Shown here piece after piece: positions 32,774 through 42,342 of a stretch of DNA of 64,000 nucleotides (positions are counted from its first letter, which is position 1; each line of letters opens with the position of its first letter). The stretch lies in the NCBI RefSeq assembly GCF_025263485.1, contig NZ_CP079863.1, positions 2,914,001 to 2,978,000 of the forward strand, given 5' to 3'. The notes beneath the pieces were generated by a model that was not told the origin of the DNA, did not search any database, and was given only the letters and a program-made list of their open reading frames with translations. The translations under genes were made by a program, and so were the position numbers. Source of the DNA: Mycobacterium sp. SMC-2. GTDB lineage: Bacteria; Actinomycetota; Actinomycetes; Mycobacteriales; Mycobacteriaceae.

Positions 32774-33029
32774 AGACTCAGTCCTTGGGGTCATCAAGCT
32801 GATCAATCCCACCCTAGTGCGGGACGGCCGGCTCTTGCAGTGCAGGATTTCGGGTACCCGCCGCCGGCTGGTGTGAAAATTACGCGGTGGTCGTCGACCA
32901 GTAACATTCAGTTCGGAAATCTTGGGAAAATCTGGGTGAATGGACCCTGCGGGCAAGCCATTACCGGCCCGCGGTCTACCATCGTGCGTAGTAGATGCTG
33001 CGCGCTGCTGCGACCCAAGGAGTTATTGC

Positions 33030-33944
33030 GTGAGCGTTCGCGGGAGCGTCGCCCCGAGCCGAGTACAAAGCACAGTGCTGGCGTATTTGGCGCTGACCAA
33101 GCCGCGGGTCATCGAGCTGCTGCTCGTCACCACGATTCCGGCCATGCTGCTCGCCCACCGCGGCACGGTGGACCCGCTGCTCGTCCTCAACACGTTGATC
33201 GGTGGGATGCTCGCCGCCGGGGGTGCCAACACCCTGAACTGCGTGGCCGACGCCGACATCGACAAGGTGATGAAGCGCACGGCGCGCCGGCCGCTGGCCA
33301 ATGCCAGGGTCCCGCGCAGCCACGCGCTGGTGTTCGGGTTGGCGCTGTCGGTGGCCTCGTTCTTCTGGCTGTGGTGGACGACGAACATGCTGTCGGCACA
33401 CCTGGCCGGCGCTACCATCGCCTTCTACGTGCTGGTCTACACGCTGCTGCTCAAGCGCCGCACCTCGCAGAACGTGGTGTGGGGCGGCGCAGCGGGCTGC
33501 ATGCCGGTGATGATCGGCTGGTCGGCGGTGACCGGCACCATCGGCTGGCCGGCGCTGGTGATGTTCGCGATCATTTTCTTCTGGACGCCGCCGCACACCT
33601 GGGCGCTGGCGATGCGTTACAAGGACGACTACAAAGCGGCCGGCGTCCCGATGCTGCCCGCCGTGGCGACCGAGCGTCAGGTCACCAAGCAGATCCTCAT
33701 CTACACCTGGCTGACGGTGGCGTCGACGCTGGCGCTGGCGCTGGCCACCGGCTGGCTCTACGCGGCGGTCGCCGTGGTGGCCGGGGTGTGGTTCCTGGCG
33801 ATGGCCCACCAACTGTACGCCGGGGTGCGTGCCGGCGAGCCGGTCAAGCCGCTGCGGTTGTTCATGCAATCGAACAACTATCTGGCTGTCGTGTTCTGCG
33901 CGTTGGCGGTCGACTCGGTGATCGCGCTGCCCCGCCTGTTCTGA
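33030..33944 (+). CDS. ctaB: Protoheme IX farnesyltransferase (heme O synthase)
   Basis: 304 aa from GTG 33030, chosen because AAGGAG lies 7 nt upstream. UbiA-type prenyltransferase with eight to nine membrane helices. The Mg-prenyl-PP motif [15 protein letters not shown] and the second Asp region [13 protein letters not shown] are both intact. Makes heme O for the aa3 oxidase; heme A synthase (ctaA) is encoded at 39.6 kb. Divergent from tkt. Confidence 0.96.
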   Translation: MSVRGSVAPSRVQSTVLAYLALTKPRVIELLLVTTIPAMLLAHRGTVDPLLVLNTLIGGMLAAGGANTLNCVADADIDKVMKRTARRPLANARVPRSHALVFGLALSVASFFWLWWTTNMLSAHLAGATIAFYVLVYTLLLKRRTSQNVVWGGAAGCMPVMIGWSAVTGTIGWPALVMFAIIFFWTPPHTWALAMRYKDDYKAAGVPMLPAVATERQVTKQILIYTWLTVASTLALALATGWLYAAVAVVAGVWFLAMAHQLYAGVRAGEPVKPLRLFMQSNNYLAVVFCALAVDSVIALPRLF

Positions 33945-33993
33945 GCCCATCTAGGCCCCCGTCGCAGCGGCCACACGCGGGACGGACGGCACT

Positions 33994-34061
33994 CGTCGTG
34001 CCCGCATCGAAGCGACAATGTGCCGCGCCGCTTACGTTGTCGCGCGGAGGCGGGCACGACG
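33994..34061. repeat. Nested inverted repeat in the ctaB-otsB1 spacer
   Basis: The 356-bp space 33945-34300 has no supported gene. It contains an outer 12-bp perfect inverted repeat (CGTCGTGCCCGC, 33994-34005, against 34050-34061) enclosing an inner 7-bp pair (GCGACAA 34012-34018 / TTGTCGC 34037-34043). Placed 50 nt after the ctaB stop, it could end ctaB transcription, although there is no T-tract. It could also be a small non-coding mobile element. Confidence 0.6.
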
Positions 34062-34141
34062 GCAAGTTCCTCCCGCGCAGAGGCTGATGGGGCAGATGTG
34101 GCCTGATCCGGGCCGCTGAGGTTTGCACCCAACCGCTCTCA

Positions 34142-34159
34142 GTGGACCTTAGTCACAAC
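34142..34159. promoter_or_regulatory. Candidate DosR-like box upstream of the OtsB1-like gene
   Basis: GTGGACCTTAGTCACAAC keeps the GGAC-n-TTAGTC core of the 20-bp DosR palindrome (GGGACTWWAGTCCC) with several mismatches. It is 142 nt before the ATG. The paralogous otsB1 region of H37Rv (Rv2006) is in the DosR dormancy regulon, which is why I looked. The match is imperfect, so this is tentative. Confidence 0.35.
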
Positions 34160-34300
34160 CCGGCTGCCGAAGGGCTCGGATCGCGCACAAAAGGTTCTCG
34201 TCGCTTCACCCACACGCAACGATGAGACAGCGAGCACATCTCCCGGTGTGCCGCCGGTTCTCATGCCGCCGCAACGAGTTCGGGGAGGGGGACTACCACA

Positions 34301-37300
34301 ATGAAGCCGGTCACTATCGACCCGCGCTCGCACGATGCGGTGATCTTCGATCTCGACGGCGTGATCGGGCCGGGCACCGATGACTCGGCGTTGGAGTCGG
34401 CTGTTGAGCTAGCGCAGAAGCTGCGGGCGGCCGGCGTCGCGACCGCTGCCTATTCCCTGGCTGCGCAGCCCGGACAGGCGATGGCAGCGGGTCGGATCGC
34501 CAAAGCGTTCACCGTCCGGTTCGACCGTGCCCCAGGAGTACCCGAAGTTCCCCCGCTGCCGGACCCGACGATTTTATTGGCGGCCGCCCGCAAGTTGGGG
34601 ATGGCCCCGCAGCGGTCGGTGGTCGTCGCCGGTGCCGATTCCGGGGTGGAGGCCGCACGGGAAGGTGGCTTCGCCTTCGTCATCGGTGTCGGGCGGGGCG
34701 GGCGAGCCGACAAGCTCCTGCGTTGCGGCGCCGACGTCGTCGTCCCCGACCTCGCTTACGTCGACGTCACCACGGGTAACAAACGCATGTCACAGCGTCC
34801 CAACGCGCTGGACTCGTACGGTCAGGTCATCGGTATTGTCGCCGGCCGGCAGCCATTCATCTGCCTGGATTACGACGGGACGTTATCCGAAATCGTGCCG
34901 GACCCCGATACCGCCAAGCTTGTCGAGGGCGCAGCCGAGGCGCTCGCGCATCTGGCGAAGCAGTGCCCGGTCGCGATACTGTCCGGCCGGGATCTGGCGG
35001 ATATCCGCGCTCGGGTCGGGGTCCCGGGTATCTGGTATGCCGGCAGCCACGGCTTCGAGTTGATCGCACCCGACGGCAGCCACCACCAATACGAGGCGGC
35101 GGGCGCCGCGGTAGGCGTGCTTGGGAAAGTTGCGGACGACCTTCGCGGCGAACTGAGCCGGATCCCGGGAGCGCGCATCGAACACAAGCGGTTCGCAATC
35201 GCGGTGCATTACCGCAATGTCGCACCCGACCGCGTGGCCGAGGTGATCGCGGCGGTACGCCGGCGAGGTCTTCGGCCTGGCCTGAGGCTGACGTCCGGTC
35301 GCAAGGTCGTCGAGCTGCGGCCGGATATCGGCTGGGACAAGGGCACCGCCCTCACCTGGATCCGCGATCGCATCTTTGACACGGAACGGGTGCTGCCCAT
35401 TTATATCGGTGATGACATTACCGACGAGGATGCGTTCGATGCGGTTCGCTTCAGCGGCATCGGGATACTAATCCGGCACGACGAAGATGGCGACCGGCCG
35501 ACCGCTGCCAGCTTCACGCTGAGAAGCCCCACCGAAGTCCGTGACTTCGTCCAGCGCGGCAGCAGGTGGCTGGCATATGAGCGCGAGACGCACAGTCGCG
35601 CTTGGACTCTCACGTTCGAGGGTTATGACCCGCCCAGCGAAAAGCTGCGCGAAGCACTGTGCACGGTCGGTAACGGTTACTTCGCCACCCGCGGCGCCGC
35701 GCCGGAATCGAGGGCCGGTCAGATTCATTACCCGGGAACGTACGCGGCCGGCGTGTACAACCGGCTTGACGACCTGATCAGCGGAACCCGAGCAGAACAT
35801 GAAAGCTTGGTGAATCTGCCCAACTGGCTTCCGCTTACCTTTCGCATCAACGATGGCGACTGGTTCGACATCGACGCGGTGAAATTGCTGTCCTACCGAC
35901 AAACCCTTGACCTTCGTAGCGCGGTGCTGATGCGCAAACTGCGTTTTCGCGACGACGCCGGCCGCACCACCTCAGTGACACAGCAGCGGTTTGTAGCGAT
36001 GCACGTCGTACACGTGGCCGCGATGGAAACCACCATCGTGGCCGAGGACTGGTCGGGCACTGTCGAATTCCGGTCGACGATCGACGGAAACGTCCGCAAT
36101 TCGGGGGTAGAGCGTTATCGAGACTTGGCCAGCAATCACCTGCAGGGACTGGAAAAGCGCGTGCTGTCGGAAAACTCGGTGCTGATGACCGTCGAGACCA
36201 CCCAATCGAAGATCCCGGTCGCGCTGGCCGTGCGGACCAGCATCTGGCACGGCGACGCGCCGGCGCCCGCAACCTATCGAGTACTCGACGAAGAATTCGA
36301 AATCGGCCATCAGATCTTCACCGACCTGCGAGAGGGCCAGGCGCTGACCGTGGAGAAGGTCGTCGTCCTGGTGACCGGGCGTGATGTTGCCACATCCCAT
36401 CCGGCCACTGGCGCCGAACGCAGGCTCGGCCGCCAGCTGCGATACGCCGGGATATGCGACGCCCACAAGACCGCCTGGGCACATCTGTGGGAACGGCTGT
36501 CCTTTGAATTCGGCAACCACGCCGAGCACTTGCGCGTCCTGCGCCTACACCTGCTGCACCTGCTGCAGACTGTGTCGTACAACAGCGAGGAACTCGATGT
36601 AGGGGTACCAGCCCGCGGGCTGCATGGTGAGGCATACCGCGGGCACATTTTCTGGGACGAGCTATTCATCTTCCAGGTACTGAACCTGAGACTGCCCACG
36701 GTCACCCGATCGCTGCTGCGCTACCGATATCGCCGCCTGATGGAGGCCCGCCGCCTCGCCAAGCTGGCCGGTTACCGTGGCGCGATGTACCCGTGGCAGT
36801 CCGGCAGCGATGGGCGCGAGGAAAGCCCGGAGCGACACCTGAATCCGCGGTCCGGCCGGTGGCTGCCCGATCCCAGCCATCGCGCGCACCACATTGGCAT
36901 TGCCGTCGCCTACAACGTGTGGCAGTTCTACCAAGCCACCGGCGATCTGGCGTACCTGATCGACTACGGGACCGAGATGCTGGCCGAGATAGCCCGGTTC
37001 TGGGTGAGCAGGGCCACTTACGATTCCGACCGAGATCGCTACAGCATCAACGGGGTCGTCGGACCCGACGAATTCCACGCAGGCTACCCGGACCGGCCAT
37101 ATGAGGGGGTAAACAACAACGCATATACGAACGTGATGGCCGCCTGGGTGATCCTGCGGGCTATCGACGCGCTCGAGCTGATGCCGCTGCCCAACCGGTT
37201 GGATCTGCGCGAGAAGCTAGAACTGACCGACGACGAGCTGACCCAGTGGGACCACGTCAGCCGGCGCATGTTCGTCCCGTTCCACGACGGCATGATCAGC

Positions 37301-37978
37301 CAGTTCGAAGGATATGAGGAACTGGCGGAACTGGATTGGGATGCCTACCGGGAGCGCTACGGCAACATTCAGCGCCTCGACCGCATTCTCGAAGCCGAGG
37401 ATGACGACGTCAACCGGTACCAAGCGTCCAAGCAGGCCGACGCACTGATGCTGCTCTACCTGCTGTCATCGGACGAACTGCGTGAGCTGCTAAGCCGGCT
37501 CGGCTACCACCTGGCCCCCGCGAAGATCCCCGAGATGGTGGACTACTACCTGGCCCGCACCTCAGACGGGTCGACATTGAGTGCGGTCGTTCACGCATGG
37601 GTGCTGGCCCGGGCCAATCGCGATCGCGCGCTGGAATTCTTCCAGAAAGCGCTCGCATCCGATATCTCCGACATCCAGGGCGGCACCACTTCCGAAGGTG
37701 TTCACCTGGCCGCGATGGCCGGCAGCGTCGACTTCGTGCAGCGGTGCTTCACCGGTCTGGAGATTCGTAGCAATCGCATCGTGCTGTCACCGCAATGGCC
37801 GGAATATCTTGGGCCACTAGGCTTTCCAATTCATTACCGAGGCAGCCACCTGCACGTGCGGGTCAGCGGTAAGGGTGCGGAGATCAGCGTCGACCCACGC
37901 GATGTCCCACCGGTCGAAGTCGAGTGCCGCGGACGAGTGGAGCGGTTAATGCCGGGCAGCGTCGTTCGATTCACCTGA
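34301..37978 (+). CDS. otsB1: OtsB1-like three-domain trehalose-phosphatase/GH65 protein
   Basis: 1225 aa. Domain 1 (about 10-165) is a HAD-like domain with D17-L-D19. Domain 2 (about 180-425) is a trehalose-6-phosphatase HAD domain with D190-Y-D192 (LDYDGTLSE) and GDDITDEDAF. Domain 3 (about 440-1225) is glycoside hydrolase family 65 (trehalose/maltose phosphorylase-like), with the catalytic acid E924 in GPDEFH followed by VNNNAYTN. This is the architecture of OtsB1 (Rv2006, about 1327 aa), elsewhere in H37Rv. Activity of the fused enzyme is not established; removal of trehalose-6-P or phosphorolysis of trehalose are the options. Third positions look less GC-rich than in neighbours. GGGGAGGGGG lies ~10 nt before the ATG. 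It stands alone between ctaB and qor. Confidence 0.88.
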   Translation: MKPVTIDPRSHDAVIFDLDGVIGPGTDDSALESAVELAQKLRAAGVATAAYSLAAQPGQAMAAGRIAKAFTVRFDRAPGVPEVPPLPDPTILLAAARKLGMAPQRSVVVAGADSGVEAAREGGFAFVIGVGRGGRADKLLRCGADVVVPDLAYVDVTTGNKRMSQRPNALDSYGQVIGIVAGRQPFICLDYDGTLSEIVPDPDTAKLVEGAAEALAHLAKQCPVAILSGRDLADIRARVGVPGIWYAGSHGFELIAPDGSHHQYEAAGAAVGVLGKVADDLRGELSRIPGARIEHKRFAIAVHYRNVAPDRVAEVIAAVRRRGLRPGLRLTSGRKVVELRPDIGWDKGTALTWIRDRIFDTERVLPIYIGDDITDEDAFDAVRFSGIGILIRHDEDGDRPTAASFTLRSPTEVRDFVQRGSRWLAYERETHSRAWTLTFEGYDPPSEKLREALCTVGNGYFATRGAAPESRAGQIHYPGTYAAGVYNRLDDLISGTRAEHESLVNLPNWLPLTFRINDGDWFDIDAVKLLSYRQTLDLRSAVLMRKLRFRDDAGRTTSVTQQRFVAMHVVHVAAMETTIVAEDWSGTVEFRSTIDGNVRNSGVERYRDLASNHLQGLEKRVLSENSVLMTVETTQSKIPVALAVRTSIWHGDAPAPATYRVLDEEFEIGHQIFTDLREGQALTVEKVVVLVTGRDVATSHPATGAERRLGRQLRYAGICDAHKTAWAHLWERLSFEFGNHAEHLRVLRLHLLHLLQTVSYNSEELDVGVPARGLHGEAYRGHIFWDELFIFQVLNLRLPTVTRSLLRYRYRRLMEARRLAKLAGYRGAMYPWQSGSDGREESPERHLNPRSGRWLPDPSHRAHHIGIAVAYNVWQFYQATGDLAYLIDYGTEMLAEIARFWVSRATYDSDRDRYSINGVVGPDEFHAGYPDRPYEGVNNNAYTNVMAAWVILRAIDALELMPLPNRLDLREKLELTDDELTQWDHVSRRMFVPFHDGMISQFEGYEELAELDWDAYRERYGNIQRLDRILEAEDDDVNRYQASKQADALMLLYLLSSDELRELLSRLGYHLAPAKIPEMVDYYLARTSDGSTLSAVVHAWVLARANRDRALEFFQKALASDISDIQGGTTSEGVHLAAMAGSVDFVQRCFTGLEIRSNRIVLSPQWPEYLGPLGFPIHYRGSHLHVRVSGKGAEISVDPRDVPPVEVECRGRVERLMPGSVVRFT

Positions 37979-37982
37979 CAAC

Positions 37983-38957
37983 CTATGGCACCAGCACGAC
38001 CGAGCCGACCGTCTGACGCCCTTGCAGGTCGCGGTGGGCCCGGGCGGCGTCGGCCAGTGGGTAACGCCGGCTCACGGTGACGCTGATCGAGCCCGCGGCG
38101 ATCGAGTCGAACAATTCCCCTGCGCGCCAAGCGAATTCCTGTTCACTACGGGTGAAGTGGGCGAGCATCGGCCGAGTCAGGTACACCGAGCCGGCGGCAT
38201 TGAGCCGCTGCGGGTCCACAGGGGGTACCGGTCCACTGGCGGCACCGAACAACGCGAGCGTCCCCCGGATGGCGAGGCTGGCCAGGCTGGCGTCGAAGGT
38301 GGAGGCGCCGACGCCGTCGTACACGGCTTCGACGCCGGCGCCGTCGGTGAGCCCGCGAATCTGCCGGCCGAATTCGTCCGCGTCGTCGGGGTAGGAAAGC
38401 ACCTCATCCGCGCCGGCCTGCCTGGACATCTTGGCCTTCTCCGGCGTGGAGACCGTGGTGATGACCCGCGCGCCGAGCAGATGAGCCCACTGCGTCAGGA
38501 TCAGCCCGACCCCGCCCGCGCCGGCGTGCACCAACACGGTGTCGCCCGCCTGCACCGGATACACCGACTTGAGCAGGTAGTGCGCAGTCAGGCCCTTCAG
38601 CAGTACCGACGCCGCCACGTCGGAACTCACGCCGTCCGGCACGTGTGCCGTCGAAAACGCTGGGGCCGTGGCGTACTCGGCGTAACTGCCGGACGCCGAC
38701 GCGCTGACCACCCGGTCACCCACGCGGAAACCGTCGACGCCGTCACCGGTGGCCGCGACGGTGCCGCACAGCTCGGAACCCAGGATGAACGGCAGCTCGC
38801 GCGGGTACAGCCCCGAGCGGAAGTAGGTGTCGATGTAGTTGACGCCGATCGCCTCGGCCTTGATCAGCACCTCGCCGGGCCCGGGCGCCGGTTCCGGCGC
38901 GTCGACGTAGCGCAGCACCTCGGGGCCGCCGGTTTCCCTGACTTCGATTGCGTGCAT
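37983..38957 (-). CDS. qor: Quinone oxidoreductase (zeta-crystallin type MDR)
   Basis: 324 aa, equivalent to Rv1454c. Medium-chain dehydrogenase/reductase with GroES-like N-terminal half (GVNYIDTYFRSG) and NADPH-binding VLVHAGAGGVGLILTQWA. No zinc-site cysteines, consistent with quinone reductases. ATG 38957. Convergent with the OtsB1-like gene, only 4 nt between stops; divergent from the Rv1455-like gene 19 nt away. Confidence 0.93.
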   Translation of the reverse strand: MHAIEVRETGGPEVLRYVDAPEPAPGPGEVLIKAEAIGVNYIDTYFRSGLYPRELPFILGSELCGTVAATGDGVDGFRVGDRVVSASASGSYAEYATAPAFSTAHVPDGVSSDVAASVLLKGLTAHYLLKSVYPVQAGDTVLVHAGAGGVGLILTQWAHLLGARVITTVSTPEKAKMSRQAGADEVLSYPDDADEFGRQIRGLTDGAGVEAVYDGVGASTFDASLASLAIRGTLALFGAASGPVPPVDPQRLNAAGSVYLTRPMLAHFTRSEQEFAWRAGELFDSIAAGSISVTVSRRYPLADAARAHRDLQGRQTVGSVVLVP

Positions 38958-38976
38958 GTGCTTATGATGCCCGGGC

Positions 38977-39612
38977 ATGAAACTCGCCCGCCCGGACATC
39001 TTCCATCCCCGCATCGTGCTGGCGGGGCCCGGCGACGACGATGCCGGGCTGGTGCCCGCGCTGCGCACCCGTGGGCTGCACGCCCGCTGGTTGCCGTGGG
39101 ACGACCCGGAGACCCTCGACGCCGACCTCGTGATCCTGCGCACCACCGCGGACCGGCGCGACGAGTTCCTCGCCTGGACCCGGCGAGTGCGCCACCTGCT
39201 CAACCCGCCCGACGCGGTCGCCTGGAACCTCGATGAGGGATATCTGCGCGACCTCGAGAGCGCCGGGATTCCCACGCTGCCCGGCGGAACGGCGCAGTCG
39301 GCGCTGATCTTTCTCGGCGGGCAGCAGTCGCACGCCTGGCCGGGCGAGCCCGATTTCGAGTCGTGGGACCTCGGTTACGCCGTGCTCGCGGCGGCCGCTC
39401 ACCACACCGGAGTCGGCCCGCGCGAACTGCTGTACGCGCGCGCAGACGTGGCAGGCGACAGGCTGGTGGGGCTTGACCTCGTCGCGCCGCCGCTGGGCTG
39501 GCGACACCTCGACGCCGCCGAGCGCGAGCGCGCCGAGCGCCAGTTCGCGCTGGCCGTGGAGTCAGCCTGCGAGCGGCTCGGGCTCGGCCCGCTCCCGCAT
39601 CGAGGCCCATAG
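38977..39612 (+). CDS. ATP-grasp-like hypothetical with internal deletion (Rv1455-like)
   Basis: 211 aa at the place of Rv1455 (about 278 aa as I recall). The N-terminal part (1-102) keeps the pattern of ATP-grasp hypotheticals (VAWNLDEGYLRDLESAGIPTLP). Directly after it come ALIFLGGQQSHA and LYARADVAGDRLVGLDLVAPPLGW, which in these proteins form the far C-terminal part. The central ATP-binding core of perhaps 60-70 residues is missing, in frame. The protein is probably not an active ligase. Its 3' end overlaps the convergent ctaA by 51 bp. Function unknown. Confidence 0.7.
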   Translation: MKLARPDIFHPRIVLAGPGDDDAGLVPALRTRGLHARWLPWDDPETLDADLVILRTTADRRDEFLAWTRRVRHLLNPPDAVAWNLDEGYLRDLESAGIPTLPGGTAQSALIFLGGQQSHAWPGEPDFESWDLGYAVLAAAAHHTGVGPRELLYARADVAGDRLVGLDLVAPPLGWRHLDAAERERAERQFALAVESACERLGLGPLPHRGP

Positions 39613-40518
39613 CGCGGCGGTGGCCGCGGTGCACGCCGCGGCGCCGGCCACGTGCAGCGCGACCAGCGCGGCGGGCACCCCCGTGAAGTACTGAGCGGTG
39701 CCGACGGCGGCCTGCGCGCACACCAGGGCGAGCAGCAGGATCAGCCGCCGCAGGATGGGCCGGGCGGCGCGCACCGCCAGCAGCCCGAACCCCAGACCCA
39801 CGACCAGGGCGAGGTAGGCGACCAGCAGCGACGAATGCGCGTGCACCAGCGTGTCGACCGCGACCTGGAGTCGGGGCACGGTCCGGGTGGGGCTGCGGTC
39901 ACCCGCATGCGGGCCCGCGGCCGTCACGAGCGTGCCGGTGACCAACACCACGGCCAGGTCCAGCCCGATCAGCGCTGTCAGGGCCCGCAGCGGCCCCGGG
40001 ACGCGCCGGCGCACCACCCCGTCGTCGGGCTCGCCGATCTTGACGTAGAGCAGCACCGACAGCCAGACCATCGTCATCGACGTGAGCAGGTGGATCGCCA
40101 CCGTCCACCACAGCAACCCGGTGCGCACGGTGATACCGCCGATGACCGCCTGCACCACCGTCGACAGCGGCATCAGCCACGCGTACACCAAGACTTCCGT
40201 GCGGCGCCGGGCCCGGGTCACGGCCAGCACGGCCAGCGCCGCGGCGATGACCACCGCGAAGGTGACCATGCGATTGCCGAATTCCACGGCCTGGTGGATG
40301 CGCGGCACCTCGGCGTGGGCGACCGGCGTGAAGCTGCCCGGAAAGCACTGCGGCCAGGTGGGACACCCCAGTCCGGACGCGGTGACGCGGACGATCGCCC
40401 CGGTGACCGCGATGCCGCCCTGGGTGAGGATGACGGCCGCGGCGATGAGGCGCTGGACACGCACGCTCGGGTTGGGGAGGAGGTCCACCAACCGCATCAG
40501 CGTCCGTCCCACTGGCAT
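39562..40518 (-). CDS. ctaA: Heme A synthase CtaA
   Basis: 318 aa, eight predicted membrane helices, equivalent to Rv1456c (annotated as a transporter in older H37Rv files). CtaA motifs: GCPTWPQCFPG, RIHQAVEFGNRM with its haem-ligand His and conserved Glu, and a repeated half with HAHSSLLVAYLAL and VALHVAG. Oxidises the heme O methyl to make heme A for cytochrome aa3. ATG 40518. Its promoter would lie in 40519-40636. Confidence 0.92.
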   Translation of the reverse strand: MPVGRTLMRLVDLLPNPSVRVQRLIAAAVILTQGGIAVTGAIVRVTASGLGCPTWPQCFPGSFTPVAHAEVPRIHQAVEFGNRMVTFAVVIAAALAVLAVTRARRRTEVLVYAWLMPLSTVVQAVIGGITVRTGLLWWTVAIHLLTSMTMVWLSVLLYVKIGEPDDGVVRRRVPGPLRALTALIGLDLAVVLVTGTLVTAAGPHAGDRSPTRTVPRLQVAVDTLVHAHSSLLVAYLALVVGLGFGLLAVRAARPILRRLILLLALVCAQAAVGTAQYFTGVPAALVALHVAGAAACTAATAALWASMRERAEPEPLAG

Positions 40519-40568
40519 GGCCCGATGGTAGGCCAATGAAAACTACGTCCTGTAGTAAACCCCGGCGT

Positions 40569-40632
40569 CGCCGAGATTGCCGTCATGGCTGTTCTCGCGG
40601 TACCGACCACGACCATGGCGGCAATCTCGCCG
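40569..40632. terminator. 20-bp imperfect inverted repeat after the ABC exporter operon
   Basis: GAGATTGCCGTCATGG (40573-40588) pairs with CCATGGCGGCAATCTC (40613-40628) with one mismatch; the stem extends to 40569/40632 with one further mismatch. It starts 5 nt after the stop of the minus-strand ABC permease, so it is a likely terminator of the mptB-ABC operon. No T-tract, as is common in mycobacteria. Confidence 0.6.
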
Positions 40633-40636
40633 CGCG

Positions 40637-41410
40637 TCAGGTGAACCGGAACCAGCGCAGCGCGGCCAGCGCCGCGAGCGCGCCCCAGACCGCCAGGACG
40701 AGGACGCCGAACCAGTCCACCGACAGCGCCATCGCCCGCGTCAGGGCCTCGGTGAGCGCACCCGATGGGGTGAGCCGGGAAGACCATTTAACCCAGGGCG
40801 GGATCATCCCGCTTTCCACCGTCAGCGCGCCGAGCCCGGCGAAGACGAACCACAGCAGGTTGGCGACGGCGAGCACGATCTCGGCCCGCAAGGTCCCGCC
40901 GAGCAGCAGCCCCAGGGCCGCGAAGCCCGCGGTGCCCAGCGCGATGACCGCCGCGCCAAGACCGAGCGACAAGGGGGTGGGCCGCCAGCCCAGCGCAAAC
41001 CCGATGGCGCCCAACAGGATTGCCTGTAGGAACACCACCGTGACCACGGCCAGCGACTTGCCGGCGATGATGCCCCACACCGGAAGCGGGGTAGCGCCCA
41101 AGCGCTTGAGCGCGCCGTAGCGGCGGTCGAAAGCCACCGCGATGGCCTGCCCGGTGAACGCGGTCGAGATCACCGCGAGGGCCATGATGACCGGGACGAA
41201 GGTGGCGGCGCGGTTCTGGCCGAAGGAGCCGAACGGCAGCAGCGTCAACCCGACCAGCAGCGTGATCGGGATGAACATGGTCAGCAGCAGCTGCTCGCCA
41301 TTGCGCAGCAGCAGCTTGAGCTCCAGGGCGAACTGCGCGGCCAGCATCCTCGGCACGGTGTTGGGCCTCGGGTCGGGGGTGAAGGTCCCCGTCGGGAAAA
41401 CGTCGCTCAT
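40637..41410 (-). CDS. ABC-2 type permease (Rv1457c-like)
   Basis: 257 aa with about six membrane helices and the ABC-2 signature around FDRRYGALKRLGATPLP. Membrane half of a DrrAB-type exporter. ATG 41410 overlaps the ATPase stop by 4 nt. Encoded after mptB and the ATPase; substrate unknown, annotated as antibiotic transport in H37Rv without proof. Confidence 0.9.
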   Translation of the reverse strand: MSDVFPTGTFTPDPRPNTVPRMLAAQFALELKLLLRNGEQLLLTMFIPITLLVGLTLLPFGSFGQNRAATFVPVIMALAVISTAFTGQAIAVAFDRRYGALKRLGATPLPVWGIIAGKSLAVVTVVFLQAILLGAIGFALGWRPTPLSLGLGAAVIALGTAGFAALGLLLGGTLRAEIVLAVANLLWFVFAGLGALTVESGMIPPWVKWSSRLTPSGALTEALTRAMALSVDWFGVLVLAVWGALAALAALRWFRFT

Positions 41411-42342
41411 TGGCGTAACTTCCTGCCGGTGAGGTCGAGGAACACGTCCTCGAGGCTGCGCTGCTCGACGCGCATGTCCGTCGCCAGCACGTCGATCCGC
41501 GCGCACCACGCCGTGACAGTGGCCAGCACCTGCGGGTCGACCGGGCCTTCGACCAGGTACTCGCCCGGCGTCACCTCGCTGGCCCGGTAGTTCTCCGGCA
41601 GGGCGGCGCTCAGCAGGGACAGATCGAGCCGCGGCGGCGCGGTGAACCGCAACTCGTCCTTGGCGCCGGTGCGCATCAGCTCGGCAGGTGTGCCGGCGGC
41701 CACGGTCGCGCCGTGGTCGATGATGACCAGCCGGTCGGCGAGCTCCTCGGCCTCCTTGAGTTGGTGGGTGGTCAGCAGCACGGTCACGCCGTCGCGGCGC
41801 AGCGCGTCGATCAGCTCCCACACCAGCAGCCGCGCGTGCGCGTCCATGCCCGCGGTCGGTTCGTCGAGGAAGACCAGTTCGGGGCGGCCGACCAGCGCGC
41901 AGGCCAGCGCGAGCCGCTGCTGCTGCCCGCCGGAGAGCCGGCGGTAGGTGGTGCGGGCGGCATCGGTGAGGCCCAGGGTGTCCAGCAGCCACGCCGGGTC
42001 GAGCGGGTCGGCCGCGTAGGACGCGACCAGGTTGAGCATTTCGCCCGCGCGGGCGGTGGGGTAGCCGCCGCCGCCCTGCAACATCACCCCGATGCGGGTG
42101 CGCAGGCGGGCGTTGTCGGCGATCGGGTCCAGCCCCAGCACCTCGATGGTGCCGGCGTCCGGGCGCACGAAGCCCTCGCACATCTCGACCGTCGTGGTCT
42201 TGCCGGCGCCGTTGGGGCCCAGCAGGGCGAGCACTTCGGCGGCGTGCACCTCGAGGTCGAGATCGGCGACGGCCGTGGTGGATCCGTAATGCTTGCTCAC
42301 GCCGCGCAGCCGCACGACTGTTTCGGGAACGTCCGAGCTCAC
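41407..42342 (-). CDS. ABC exporter ATP-binding protein (Rv1458c-like)
   Basis: 311 aa. Walker A GPNGAGKTTT, signature LSGGQQQRLALA, Walker B LVFLDEPTAGMD, H-loop TTHQLKEAEEL. A C-terminal regulatory part follows, as in DrrA-type ATPases. GTG start overlapping the mptB stop (GTGA). Works with the permease encoded next. Confidence 0.93.
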   Translation of the reverse strand: MSSDVPETVVRLRGVSKHYGSTTAVADLDLEVHAAEVLALLGPNGAGKTTTVEMCEGFVRPDAGTIEVLGLDPIADNARLRTRIGVMLQGGGGYPTARAGEMLNLVASYAADPLDPAWLLDTLGLTDAARTTYRRLSGGQQQRLALACALVGRPELVFLDEPTAGMDAHARLLVWELIDALRRDGVTVLLTTHQLKEAEELADRLVIIDHGATVAAGTPAELMRTGAKDELRFTAPPRLDLSLLSAALPENYRASEVTPGEYLVEGPVDPQVLATVTAWCARIDVLATDMRVEQRSLEDVFLDLTGRKLRQ

